Below, one piece after another: positions 24,602 through 36,503 of a stretch of 64,000 nucleotides of DNA (position 1 is the stretch's first letter; each line of letters opens with the position of its first letter). The DNA comes from Mariannaea sp. PMI_226. Lineage: Eukaryota > Ascomycota > Sordariomycetes > Hypocreales > Nectriaceae. The DNA lies in the NCBI GenBank assembly GCA_024336345.1, contig JANFOG010000015.1:1-64000 (forward strand), read 5' to 3'. The notes under the pieces are model-generated. The model was given only the letters and a program-made list of their open reading frames with translations, ran no database searches and was not told the DNA's origin. Both the position numbers and the translations under genes were made by a program.

Positions 24602-25925
24602 CTAAAACTCCAACTCCTCAACCTCCATTCCACATTCAACACACGTTTTCACCGTCATCCCTTCTGAATTCTCCACCGTCCGTCCCCATTCGTGAACATG
24701 CTTGCCGCCTCCTATTGCATCCCCAAACTTGCTTGCTCCAGACTTGCTCAGCGTTCCTGCTTGGCGTCGGAACGCATCTGTTCGAGTTTTACGCTTCAGC
24801 TCCAAAAGCTTCTCCTTGAATTGTGCCTCCTTGCGTGCCTTCTTCTGTGCCTCTCGCCGCTCGTACTCGGCATCTAAAGCTTCTGCAGAGCCCCATTTAG
24901 TTGTAATGGCATACTCTTCCACTTGGCACCGTAGGAACAACATCATGTTATGCCAATGCGATTTGTGGGGATTTGGTTTGGACAGATGAGGCAGGAGTTC
25001 TGGATCTCGGAGCTCAGCTGGCCTCATTATTAGCAAGACGAGAAGAAAAGACAATATATATATAGTGTGTGAACTGGTTTAGGGACAAGATATGTTCAAG
25101 AAGAAAGAAAAAAAAACTTACGATCAGTGAGAAGATAATCGTCCTTGCATTCTGTCTTGGTCAAAAGAGAATATTTTTCAGGAATCTTTTCTTTGCACTT
25201 GTTACACACGCAGAGATGAAAGACTTCCTCCCAGACAAAATCAATCTCCAAACTGCCGCATTCACGGCACTTCTTTCTTTTCTCAGGATCGTCGAGGACG
25301 CTGAGTCCTGGCTCATAAGGACCCGCCTTTTGTCTCTTAAGTTTCCGTATGAGTTGCAGCCGCTCCCATTCTTGTACGCTCATATGTTTCGGTTTCTGTT
25401 CCTCTTCGGACGGACCGGGCTTTCGCCCACCGAGTACAAAGTTGTGAGGATCATCCTCAGTTGTTAAGAAACCGCCTTTCGTATCTGTCATCGAGCTCAT
25501 GTTGTAGTCGACAAACTTGGTAAACTTGCGCGCTGGTCGGAGAGCCTCCTCGTCTCCCTTGTTTCGTCCATCTCGGTTGGTCCCTGGCGCAGTATCGCTT
25601 GTTGATATCGAGTTGTAAGGTCGCTTCCCGTTGGCAGTCTTGGTGATGTGGACATTTTCCGTAGGCACAAATCCAGAAGCACTCTTGGAAATCTCGGGCA
25701 CATTGCCGGCTGCACGACGCTCAGCCTCATGTTGGTCTCGGATTGCTTTGGCTCGCAGCCGATTCTCCTCCTACGAATCAATATTAGAAAGCGTATTTTC
25801 ATCACAATCACCATAACAAACCCATTCTCTTGACTTACTATGCGCCTTGTAACCTCTGGCGTTTGAGGGGAAATTGCTTGGGAAGGCTTAACCCTCGGTG
25901 GTGGTGGCGTTTCTGGGCGCTCCAT
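24602..25925 (-). CDS. rad14: nucleotide excision repair protein RAD14/XPA
   Basis: Three exons (25925-25839, 25770-25122, 25017-24602) encode 383 aa. A disordered N-terminus is followed by the XPA zinc finger, Cys197-x2-Cys200-x17-Cys218-x2-Cys221. The damage-binding domain follows (YLLTDPELRDPELLPHL, KSHWHNMMLFLRCQVEEYA). A conserved fungal C-terminal block begins HVHEWGRTVE and ends with a second Cys pair. RAD14 verifies DNA damage and recruits ERCC1-XPF in global and transcription-coupled excision repair. Length is close to yeast RAD14 (371 aa). Intron 2 splits the LTD/PEL segment in phase 1, and the restored reading agrees with the family consensus. The next gene downstream on the same strand is striatin. 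Confidence 0.93.
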
Positions 25926-26587
25926 GGATACCTAGAGTTGCAAGAAGAGAGATCGCTCGAAGCCAGAATGCTTGTTGGAAATTTGAACTACAGCTAGGCA
26001 GGCGACAAGAAGGTATGGAAAAAGGCGGTAAGACGCGAGAAGTTATTGCTATCTCAGAACTATGAAGAAGAACGAAGATGTGGCCCAGGAGGGGCCAGTC
26101 CTCGCGACGGTACAAGCACGGTGTGTGTGTGTGTGTGGTTATGTCACCAATTAACGCGAGAAAACGTGACCTCAGCTCAATCACGCATGCCGCTTACCGG
26201 CGACACCGGCGGAACATAAAGCCTCTTGATACCATCTCTCGGCCGCTACTTTTTAGGACCTGTAGCCGTGAATAGATAAGAATTGATAGAAATTTCAGTA
26301 CACTGGATTGTTCATATCGCTGAACCATTGTCACATGCTACGAATTTGTAGTGAGACACTGATGTACATTTGAACGGTCAATGGTACGATAGGAGTTTCG
26401 AACACGCAAAAGAAAAACTGAGAACACTTCTCCCAAATTTATTGGGATACGGATATCGTACAATTAAGGTTCTACATAAGGAAAACCCCCTTCATACAAG
26501 TTGCCTCGCATTAACAATGAAAGGTCTACTTTACAACAACAAAAGTGTAGAAAGAGACCTTCCTCATTCGGTATATCCAGTTCGATC
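25926..26587. other. RAD14 promoter and PHO88 3' flank
   Basis: About 660 bp between two minus-strand genes. A (GT)9-like run sits at 26121-26138. Nothing else is recognised. Confidence 0.55.
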
Positions 26588-27434
26588 TTACTCCTCCTTA
26601 GCACCACCACGGCCAGCTCGCTCAGCAGCCTCAACAGCCTTCTTGTCACTCTGGGTAGCGCCGCCCTGCATAGCGCTCATGAAACCTTGGGGTTGCTTGA
26701 AAGGACGCTTCAGATCACCGGAAGCAGGCTGTCCCCAGAAGTGAATCTTGACAATGTTGTTTTCGAAAGCGCTCTTGAGGGGGATGATGCTCTGGATGAG
26801 GAGAGGGTTGGTGTAGCGGAGGTACATGTGCATAAAGGCCATCATGGCGACGCCCATGAGCTGGCTACGGTAGGCAGTGCGGACCTGCTGGCTGTCGTAC
26901 GCGTGGACGGTGGTGGTTACGAGCTTGCCTTCCTCGCTGGAGCCCATGGGGGCAGGCTCAACATACTTCAGAGTGGTTAGGTCTGAAGGTTGGTGGGGAA
27001 TAAGTTAGCCACTGTGCAGAGTTGCAAAAGGTTGCTTAGGGAAGAGGAGATTGAATATTGTGTGTGCGTGTGCGTACCCTTCTTCTTGTTGATGGAAAGC
27101 TGGACATAGAGGTAGAGGCCAGCAATGATGAGATTGCTACCGAGGTAGATGGCACGGATAATGTTGAGAGTCTGAGGATCATCGAAGGGGATGCGCTTGG
27201 AGACCTGGGTCATGCCAAGGATGATGGCGAGGTTGACGCTGTTGCAGATAATGTCAGTATCGCCCCCTCCAAAAAAAATAAAAAATAAACCTATTTTTGA
27301 GGAGGGTTATCTTGCGCCGGACACCGGTTGCGTTTTTGTGTCTGGACGAACAGTTGCCAGAACAAGGCGACCATTACTGGGAAGATGGGAACGAGGAAGG
27401 GGAAGAGAGGCGCTTACACTTGAGGGCTGACCAT
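26588..27434 (-). CDS. pho88: PHO88/SND3, ER membrane targeting protein
   Basis: Three exons (27434-27418, 27238-27078, 26982-26588) encode 190 aa; yeast Pho88 is 188. The first exon is only 17 nt (MVSPQ plus two bases), before a 179-bp intron with a T/C-rich 3' part. Landmarks are the N-terminal helix NLAIILGMTQVSKRI, a second helix (AIYLGSNLIIAGLYLYVQL), the block LKYVEPAP...VTTTVHAYD, the segment MAFMHMYLRYTNPLLIQS, and the C-terminal FWGQPASGDLKRPFK with an acidic/basic tail. The family acts in SRP-independent targeting of proteins to the ER (SND pathway) and was first linked to phosphate uptake. A very short first exon is easily missed by gene callers. Confidence 0.93.
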
Positions 27435-30400
27435 TTTGACGAAGAAGGACCAGAGAAGCTCGAGCGGGCAAAGGGACACAGAGGACGAAAGGAGAGGAGG
27501 GGACAGAAGTAGAAGAAGCAGAAGTTTGTTACGTGGGAGGGTGAGAAGGTGAACAAGGACTCGAAGGACCCAGAATGGCAACTTTTCTCGATTGACGTGC
27601 GCAGGTGTCTTGCTGGCCTTTGTGTTGCCCGAGGGCGCTGAGTGGCCCTGCTGGCTGCGGCTGTGGGACCTGAATTCTTTTTGGGGAGTACCTTACTTAG
27701 GTAACTTAACGCCACCGGATTTGGCGAGTCCGTGCCTGGGGGGATGCAAGGACTCAATTACTTTAGTCTCAGCGATGGCGCCACTTCTTTCGCCTTCTCA
27801 TTGTTTCCATTTCCCAGGTCCTGCCTGGTATGAACTGGTCTGGTTGTCCTAATCCCCACCCGCCAGATCCGTTATCTGTCCTCCGAGTGGGCGAGCCCAA
27901 CTTGATATGATCATTGCCAATCTCATGTACTGACGAGACACGACCACTAGGTTCAAAGCTCTGATAAGAGCCGTTTAAATTTATTGGGGCCTTTTATAAA
28001 ATGCACAATGCACAAAGTATTCGGTAGTTCAGGAATTGCCTTGATACAGAGTTGACAGTATGTTCTTGATTTAATGGGCGTTTGTTGAACCAAGAAACAG
28101 AAAAAAAGACACTAGAAGGCAGAATCGAGTGCACATGTGTCACGCTTACTGACCGACCTACCTATGTAGGTAGCTAAAGGACCTAGGTATCCTATCAATA
28201 AGTACGGAGGCAGGTAGGCAGGCACGAAGCGAGGATGAGGAGAGACCTAACAGTTGTGCAGAAGCCTTGTTCGTGACTAGACAAAACCAAAATAAATCTT
28301 CGCAAAGAATCCTTTTTATTTGCTGTGGTTTTTTTTTTCGCTTTGATTTTTCTTTGCGATTTTCGGTTCAATTTTTTTTTCTTTTTCGCCAATATCTCTC
28401 GTTGGGGCGTCTTTTTCGATCCGTTTCATTGCTATTTGGAACTCGGAATTAAGATCAAATATCCCAAAATAGCCTTGCCTTGGTTATCTTTTTACTTTGT
28501 TACAAAATTTTGCTTCGGATACATGTTGAGCTGAGTTCCCCTGAGGCTGCTTTTTGAATCTGTCTACTTCTACTTACCCTTGCATCTACATGAAATCTTT
28601 GAAGGCCTTTCCCACAAGCATTTCTGTGCATCGGTATAGACTTTGCTTCTCGATGCTACCCAATACAGTCAACGTAACCGTACTTCGTTTTCCTAGCGAT
28701 GGCCACTATGGAGGTAGTCAAATCATGATCAGAAGACTCATGGCTTAGTCTGGCTCATAACTAGGGCAAAATGGCTATATGGTGGTGTCACTCGACACAG
28801 ATTGGGCTGGCCCCAGCCTTTTTTTTCAACCAAGAGACTATCATGCATACAGCCGCTTCATCAACGGCGGTCACTCCGGCAGAGAAATATGAGTCCTTCT
28901 TTCATCTGGAGCCATGTCAAGTCATGGGTACTACTCTTAAAGCAACTACAGTTCTTCTCGCAACCAACCTAGGAATGATACCGAGAGACACTTGACAGCT
29001 TCGTATCGCACTTACAAGACTTACGCCTGATACCTTGAGACTCTCAAGAGCATAATGACACAATAAACTGAGCAAACCATGAGTTCGTGGTGTTGTCTGC
29101 ATCCTTGTTAACATCTACCGAAGTCAGCAGGGTCGGCATGAACCTCTGACGAAGACCTACACCCTTAGGATTGGATCTCGGTAGTATGACTCGACCGGCC
29201 AAGTAGACACATGCCGCCACTACCTTCCACGACATTCTCAATGTCAACGGAAACGCAGCTCCTCCCACATAGGTGATGAGTTTGTCATCTAGTCACTCAC
29301 ACTCGCGAGAGCAATTCCCCTCAATTCCCCTCCTCTTACCCTGTCTACCAATCCATCCATGCCCAACATTGCCCGTTTTTCTGATACCTGACACCTGATT
29401 ATCCGATAAGCCAAGGCCATCACCCCACTGGTTAGATATGGATGGATGGATGGATGGAAGGTTTGAGGGGAACTGTTTGGCGAGGATGTTCCAATGCCAT
29501 TGATCAAGTCACACTCTTTGCCAAGATATCCTGAAGCCAGGCCGAATAAGTAAAGAAGAAGAGGAGTTTACAGGGTATAGTTGGTAAAGATGAAGTGGAA
29601 AAACTACCATATCCAACCGGGATTTCTGAAATTGCAGCAATGCGGCTATGCTGCTGCAGCAGCCTACACTCGGTGATGCAAGTGAAGGAACCGAGATGGG
29701 ACGCATGTAGCTGGCCGGGACTAGAACTTGGTGAGAGATTAAACCCGACAGAATAGATGCTCATTTTGCATCCATTATGAGTCGTTTTACGCCGAAAACG
29801 GAAAGTACTTACTATGCAGCCCAGTCTGCTTCTCAGTCAAGCTAATCTTGTGATCGAAAAATACCCGCAATCTGCCTAATCAGCCCCTCCCCATTGACGT
29901 GATGATGCGCCAAGGAGGGGAGCAAAATGAGGAGACATCGGCAGAGCGCAAGGCTGAATATCTAATCCAAAGTGGTGCTCGAGGCTGCGAATTGAATCAA
30001 CTTTTTAAACTATTCTGAGAACCAAGCTCACAATAACCAGCCATTGTTGAAGTAAGGAGCTACTACATCGAACTTTGCTAGCGAGTTGCGAAAGGCATTC
30101 CACATTTACGGAGTTTTTTTTATTCAGTTTTTTTTTTTTTTTTTTTTTTTAGGAAACTCCCCCCCCCCCCCCCCCCCCCCCCCCTAAATGAAAAACTAAA
30201 TAAAACCAATAGACCAGTTCTGGCAATGCAGCCCTGGTCCTTTTTTGTGTGTCTTTACTCTTGTGTTTCCCCTCTATGAGTCAAGAAAGTGTTGTGGCAT
30301 TCGGTAAATGGTGTCATGTTCGACCGAGATAAAGCTGTGAAGAATGCTTGGTTGTGTGGGATGTGGAGGCTTTTGCCTAGAACCAACCTCCGCCAAATGC

Positions 30401-32491
30401 TTCTTCCTTCAGGTCAACCCCGTCTTAAGCCCAAAGCAGTCATATGTCCTTGTCTACTTTGTGGGGTGCCAGGGATCAGCCCGTCAGCCAGCCTATTGAT
30501 TTACACGGAATAGTTGAAGAAATATGGGCTTCAACCAATGGGTTTTAATTACATATCCATTTAGATTGATGGTAATTAGTGGTCGATAAAAGCACATGCT
30601 AAACATGGAATGGAATAATTGATGATTTGCGAGGGAAGGAAGTATGGTAAATTACCTAAGATAGGTAGAGAGAAAGAAGAAATCCAAAAAAAAAAAGGGA
30701 AAAAAAAAAACCACCACAGCTTCAGCGGACACCACAATACAATTCATTCATAATGCCATCATCACCTGCTGTAATATCAGTCATCATCATTCATCCTTCA
30801 AAACATCAAACATGCCTATACAAGCTGAATATGAATGATACCACAGAGGCTCGGTAATACGCAGAAGGTCAACAATATGCACCCTCCCCCCTCTTCAAAG
30901 TAACAAGCAATACAATGTCAGTGTAGGACATTGTGTTCTCTCTCACTACCAATTCTTGACAAGTCACCCTCAGGTCTCTTCCTCTAGGCACGACAGTGGG
31001 GAAAACTATGGGAATACCCATCGGTTTGTGGACGCGGTGGGGGCGTCCCTTGCAAGGTTCGCTGCAAGGCCACCGTGCTGCGCCGTCCATCACAATATCC
31101 TTGTCAAACGACAGCCGGACATTTGCTCCATACGAGGTCCAGCACCTTGCAGCCCGTACTGGACATCATTTGCGTCAGGAACTTCGAGAGAGAATCCTTC
31201 TTAGGTTCGTTCATGATGCGAGTTTCTTAGTGCCTCTTCTTGTTTGATCCCGTGGCCACGTTCACCTAGTCGCTTCCCTGAGTTTCCCCTCGTGCACCTT
31301 TGTTCACAGCATACATGCCCTGACTACCTTGATATACCCTTGATAAGTACAGTCAGTCCACTACCTACCTAGCTAGCCGCGCATTGCGTGGATACGACCG
31401 AGGTCGCAGTCTGCCGCCTCTTCTTAGCAACGGCCACCTTTCCTTGTAGTTTGAACGATGAAGGAAAAGGACTAAAAACGAAAAAGAGAGGGACTTGGAA
31501 AAAAAGAGACCCCCAAAAAAACCCTATCTCACAATAATCCCAGGTAAACGCACAGAAACTTACATCTGGCTTGCCATTTCCGCCCCCGCAGGCTTGGATC
31601 ATGCAGCTTGTCATCGCCATCCACGCAGCGGGTTGTCGTCACCAACTGCGCTTCCTTCCTTACCAGAGCTGAGCTGATGGTGTACTACCCAACTTCGACT
31701 TTCTCATTCATGATGCGATAAATAGAAAAAAAGCCCAACAAAAAGCCAAGTCGAGCTTCGCTGAGTGTAGTATTCTCATCCCCGTCCCCCTCCCCTTCGT
31801 CCATTCACGGCCCGTACCCATACTTTCTTGGGGCGTGGGTATCACAGCAGTCGTTACAGAGTGGGGATGCAGGCACACTTGTCACCACCCACTTTGGGCG
31901 GATGATGGACCAGGGGAAGGGTGGGGAGAGAGCCCGATAATTGGGTTGTGTGTGCAAGCGCAACATCATCATCATCCACTCTCCGTAGCGCGCTTCATAG
32001 TAGCGACGACACCCATGGATGGGAGCCTGGAAGCCTGGCGGTGCGGCTCGGCGGCACGGGAACGTTTGACACGGATGAGGCGTGGCCTATTGTCGGATTC
32101 ACGCTTCGCTCACGCCCATCTGAAGGGGGGGTGGGTGGACACTCAAGGAGGCTATGAGCTCTTCAGGATTTCTATGCTAAACTTGAATTTGTCGCTATTC
32201 CATCTCGTTTAGCCCGTGGATGCCTGTTTTCGATATAAGAGCCCACGATGACTCGAACCTGCATTGATTATTGTATTTCAAGGCAACCAGCGCACTCCTC
32301 TTCCAGAGCGAGGAGTTTGTATAAGGAAGCCATCCACTTATTTACTTCAGATTTTCCAGTCTGCCTTACGCCGTCTGACACTTACAAAACCTGTCTGCCT
32401 CGCGGCTTGTCCTTAGCAACAGCCACCTCTCCACTTAGACACATTATACCCCGAGCAACCAGTCAACAAATACCAATCCCTTGCCCTCATC
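27435..32491. other. 5-kb gene-free region upstream of a Zn2Cys6 regulator
   Basis: No open frame here resembles a protein, and I see no tRNA or rRNA. It contains the PHO88 promoter at its left end, a T23/C26 double homopolymer at 30128-30184, several A-rich runs and short GGAT repeats (about 29441-29457). Such a long gene-free stretch upstream of a regulator may carry its promoter or a long 5' UTR or non-coding transcript. Confidence 0.6.
30128..30184. repeat. adjacent T23 and C26 homopolymers
   Basis: 23 consecutive T (30128-30150), eight bases, then 26 consecutive C (30159-30184). Exact lengths may be affected by sequencing or assembly. Confidence 0.85.
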
Positions 32492-33352
32492 ATGTTTGGA
32501 ACCTGGAAGTACGATCCAGAAACGGACGAGGTCCAAAGTCTTCGCAATGCCTTTGACCCTGTCACAGCCCGCTCTAGCTCGCACCAGGCCTGTGATCGTT
32601 GCCATGAGAAGAAGGTATGAGACGCCAGGCCACAAACATGGGCGTTGGCTTACACCAATTTTTTTTCTTTTCTCTTTATTATCCCTTTCCCTTCGTTTTT
32701 CCTTCAAACTCATACAACAACGCCTCCCCACCCCCCCCTGGCCCCATGGTAGCAGATGAAAAGAAAAAAGAAAGAAAAATGATGCTAACAAGCTTCCCCC
32801 TGGGGAAATCAATAGCTTCGATGCAGTGGAGACAAGACCGGTTGTGATCGGTGTCGTGGGAATAATCTTCGGTGTGAATACACTCGTTCTGGGTCCAAGT
32901 CCTCTCGAAAGAGCAAAAAGTCTGGCAGCAGTAGGTCCGCTGATGACGACGGAGGAGCCAGCTCTTCTAGCTCTCGACGCGGCGGCTCTTCCAGCGTGAA
33001 GGCATCCTCGTCAAGTAAGCGTCACCACGGCGGAGGACGCTCATCTCGGGACCCAGTGTCTGGGCAAGAGGACCCTGGCATCCTGAACCAATTCGATTTT
33101 TCCTCTTTGAGCCCAGAAGACGGATTTGACTTCACTGCAGGGGAAGATCCCTACGGGGGCGCATCTGCTTCAAACGCTGGTGGCTATGCGGTTCCCGTGT
33201 CTTCAGCGGACTACATGCAGATGCAACAGGGTACGGCTGACGTCGCTTACCAGCAGTCACAGTCTTGGGATGAGTATATGGCGATGTATGGCCAACAGCC
33301 TGGAAATCCGCATGAAGACTGGAGTCAATACGGCAACTATCCGCACCAATGA
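32492..33352 (+). CDS. small Zn(II)2Cys6 transcription factor
   Basis: Two exons (32492-32614 and 32816-33352) with a 201-bp intron encode 219 aa. The binuclear cluster is complete only after splicing: Cys34-x2-Cys37-x6-Cys44-x6-Cys51-x2-Cys54-x6-Cys61. The intron falls between the second and third cysteines. A basic Ser/Arg/Lys-rich stretch (about 64-112), probably nuclear-localising, follows the cluster. After it comes an acidic, Gln/Tyr/Pro-rich tail rich in DYMQMQQ and WDEYMAMYG-type words that looks like an activation domain. There is no fungal_trans middle-homology domain, and the protein is far shorter than most of this class. Target genes are unknown. It is preceded by about 5 kb without genes, as often seen for developmental regulators. 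Confidence 0.88.
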
Positions 33353-34906
33353 AGTGAGATGGAGATGATGATGACTATGACGACGACGTCGATGACGATT
33401 TGAGATGGTGTTGGCTAAGGAGCCAGCAACAAAAGGAAGACAACTGCTGCTCAGTCAAGGAAGTGTGCTGAGTGATGATTGAAATATGAGTTGCCTGACA
33501 GAAAGGCAAGAAAAAGGAAAGAGGAGGATTATGAAGCCACACATATCCAGATCTTGTGCTGGCAACGACTTTGAGACGACCATGATGCGACGAAATGAAA
33601 TGAGCAACCCATCGAAGGAACTTTCCATTGTACAACTAACGGCCTCATCTATTCCTTTCTTATCTGGCCTTTTTTTTTTCTTTTCTTTTTTCCCTTTGAG
33701 GCACTGTTATACCCTTTTACGAGTTTTCTTCTTCTTTCCGCAACTACAGGTATTGATTTTGCATTTCCCTTCACGTCTTTACCTGTTTACTTCTTTCTTC
33801 TCCTTGCTTAGATTTCTTTTTTTTTTTTGTCCTCCCCCTTCTTGTACTCTATCCTTTTCCATCTCCCGCAATACCCCTCCCCAACCTCCCCCTGATATGG
33901 AGGAGAGGAAGGGGCTTGGTTGAATGGCAAGGCATTTTTTTTCCTGAAACGGATAAATATTTTCCGCTTCTCCATGGGGATTCCTGTATTATTGGTGGTT
34001 AATTTAGAAGTTCAGACTTCCATGGAATGTAACACCATTCTGATTTTCGATGATTGCGAAAATCTCACACTTCCGGCTCTTATATACACTTAGCTGCTGT
34101 GGCGGAGTTTGTTGGGCATACACGTCACCTCGTCACTCTATCACCCTTCAGTACGGACTGAGCAAGTACAAGGCCCAGACAAAACCCCTCGTGTTCGAAG
34201 ATGTGACCAGCCGTTCTGAAAGAGGAGCCCCGTATTTTTGCTCTGCTGTTTCCCCTCGTCTTGTTTCCTCAAGATTCGCCATGGCAAGGCATGGTTCTTG
34301 GCATACAGGTTGGCATGGCCATGTGAAGCCTATCGAACCACCGGCAATGTATACACAGGCAAGGTGGACAGTCAAAATAGTCTAGCGTATTTCGTATATT
34401 CGTGGCGGAGATGCTTGTAAGGACAGGCATGGCCATCTATTTCCCCCTTTGGCGGAATCAAGCAAGCCAGTTTTCAAAAAGGCAGGATGTGACCATGACG
34501 AAGACAAAAAAAAAAAAGGTTAAAAAAAACACAAAAAAAGAAAAAGGGGCGGGGCGTCCACGATGATGGAGGATGAAAGTTCCGCAGGACCCAATAGTCA
34601 GCTAACTTAATGGATGGATGCAGCCTGGGGCTGAGGGAGGGGGTGAATGTGTTCGGGAATAGAAAGGTACAACGCAACCAGATGCACCCTGGTGGTTACA
34701 GCGAAATGCACATATGCACAGAAAAGGACACTAAGCTGGTGGCGCCAACGCGGCTATTGCTTAGTCAGGTCACACAACCGCGCCCGTCCCCGACGTCACC
34801 ACCATCGCATCATGATTTTTTGTGAACAAAGCTCTCTCACTCATCGAGTCGATTCAGAGTCAGCATCCCACGCCTTCCTACTAGCCATTGGCTTTTAACA
34901 ACTACC
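33353..34906. other. intergenic between the regulator and the AIM19-like gene
   Basis: About 1.55 kb. Pyrimidine-rich runs at 33655-33840 may belong to the 3' region of the regulator. Nothing else is recognised. The AIM19-like promoter should lie at the right end. Confidence 0.55.
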
Positions 34907-35518
34907 ATGGCCGCTGAAGAACCCGTAATTCCAACCAAGTCTATCTTGGATAGGATCGAGGACTGGGGCTGTAAGTCTTATTCACGCTGTCATTCCATCG
35001 CTGGTCCTACTTTTGTGCTGTGCATCGTGCTGAACGTACCAACACTACATACATTAAATTCCACACCACCACCTCCATCTTTCAAAGCCTCGTCCCTCAG
35101 CCTACAGGACTGACAACCTCATCTTCTAGCCGCGTCTCTTCCACCATCCCTCCTCGCCACTCTCGTCTTCGCCCTGCACGCCCGTCCCATTCAGGCTCTG
35201 CCGTTGATCACCTTTACGCCGCCGCTCCTCTTTTCCTCCTACCTTAACCTCTCTGGCTACCCTACTGGCAGCGCTGGCATAACTGCCGCATGGTCTGGCC
35301 TCTATGTTCTTCTCGCATTGCGCCGGCGCCAGCCCTTCCGGTCAAAATTCTCTATTCGAGGAATTGTTCGTGGGACAGCTGTCGGTCTCGGAACGGCGAA
35401 TTGCGTTGCTGGCGGATGGGTATACTTTAATGGTGACTTTGAAAAAGACGCCAGAGACCGCAAGGATCGAAACCGCTGGGGACAATTTGATGACAATGAT
35501 GATGGTGATGGAAAGTAA
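34907..35518 (+). CDS. aim19: AIM19-like mitochondrial membrane protein
   Basis: Two exons (34907-34970 and 35130-35518) encode 150 aa; yeast Aim19 is 157. The 159-bp intron has a GTAAGT donor and a CTAG acceptor at 35127-35129. An alternative CAG acceptor at 35105-35107 leads to an immediate stop. Hydrophobic segments are SLLATLVFALHARPIQALPLI, FTPPLLFSSYL, and a TGSAGITAAWSGLYVLLAL block that matches the glycine-rich AWS.LY signature of the AIM19 family. A further glycine-rich segment (RGTAVGLGTANCVAGGW) follows, then a charged Asp-rich tail. The family is mitochondrial and poorly understood; loss affects mitochondrial inheritance in yeast. The family call is from memory. Confidence 0.65.
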
Positions 35519-36503
35519 TATGCCTCTCTATGCATAATGTAAAAGAAAGCTACGACAAAAAAAGAAAGAAAGAAGGAAACAAAGAAATTGATGATTGTAC
35601 GATATAGCCGAAAATGTATTCTAGATTAAAATAACATTTCTCTATGAGAATGATACTTGAATTCAGCTCTGCAATATGGATAAGGCGGAGTTTTCTCCCC
35701 CCCTTAGGTATCATGCTGAGTTGTCGCGGTGATCAAAACAGCCCTTACCCAAGAAGTATTGTCGTTGGAAGTATTGTTTTAGAACGAATATTAGTCAATT
35801 TCTCAAATGCGAAGATATCTCTTGACGCATGAATATATCCTGCTAAAAACTCATCATCCTGTGCCGCAAACAAAATTTTACGCACACAAACAGCTGAAAC
35901 ACGCTCAAAGGTACACGTACATATATATTACATGTATATACGTCTTTAAACGCAAGGTTTTTGTTTGTTACATTTGAAGCCTCAACTGTCCATCAGTCGG
36001 GCAAATCTAGAAGTCTTCTGACATAATTGTACCATATAATTTTCTCTTCAATGCTATTGTCTCCAAAACACCTTGCACCCCAAAACTAGTCAGACACGTC
36101 CGACTTTATGCAAACCATATCTCTACCAAAATCAATGAAGAAGACTATATAGGAAAATAAGAAAAAAAAAAACATAAAACGCCGCAATGGAGACGGTCTC
36201 AGCCCTTGATGCGTCCCCAGCCCAGGTGGTGCCGTGAAATTGCATGAATCAAGCAATCATCTCAAAATCTCAATCCAGTGAGGAAATGCCCATTCCCTGA
36301 TGAATGAAAAGGGGCCTCTAGCAACCATCAAACTATTTCCAGTTCATCTTGAATCTCGAGTGTTCTGAAATGATGTGTCGGAAGTGGTCATGAAAGGGTA
36401 AAAGAGTTTTTTTGGAAGAAGAAAAAATGGGTAATGTTCGAGTATTAGAAGACGAAGTTGGGTGGGAGGTTGTATGAATGAGGTGGTGGTTCCGAGAAGA
36501 AGG
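35519..36503. other. convergent intergenic region
   Basis: About 1 kb between the 3' ends of the AIM19-like (+) and SIW14-like (-) genes. A/T-rich words typical of polyadenylation regions are present. No gene is seen. Confidence 0.55.
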
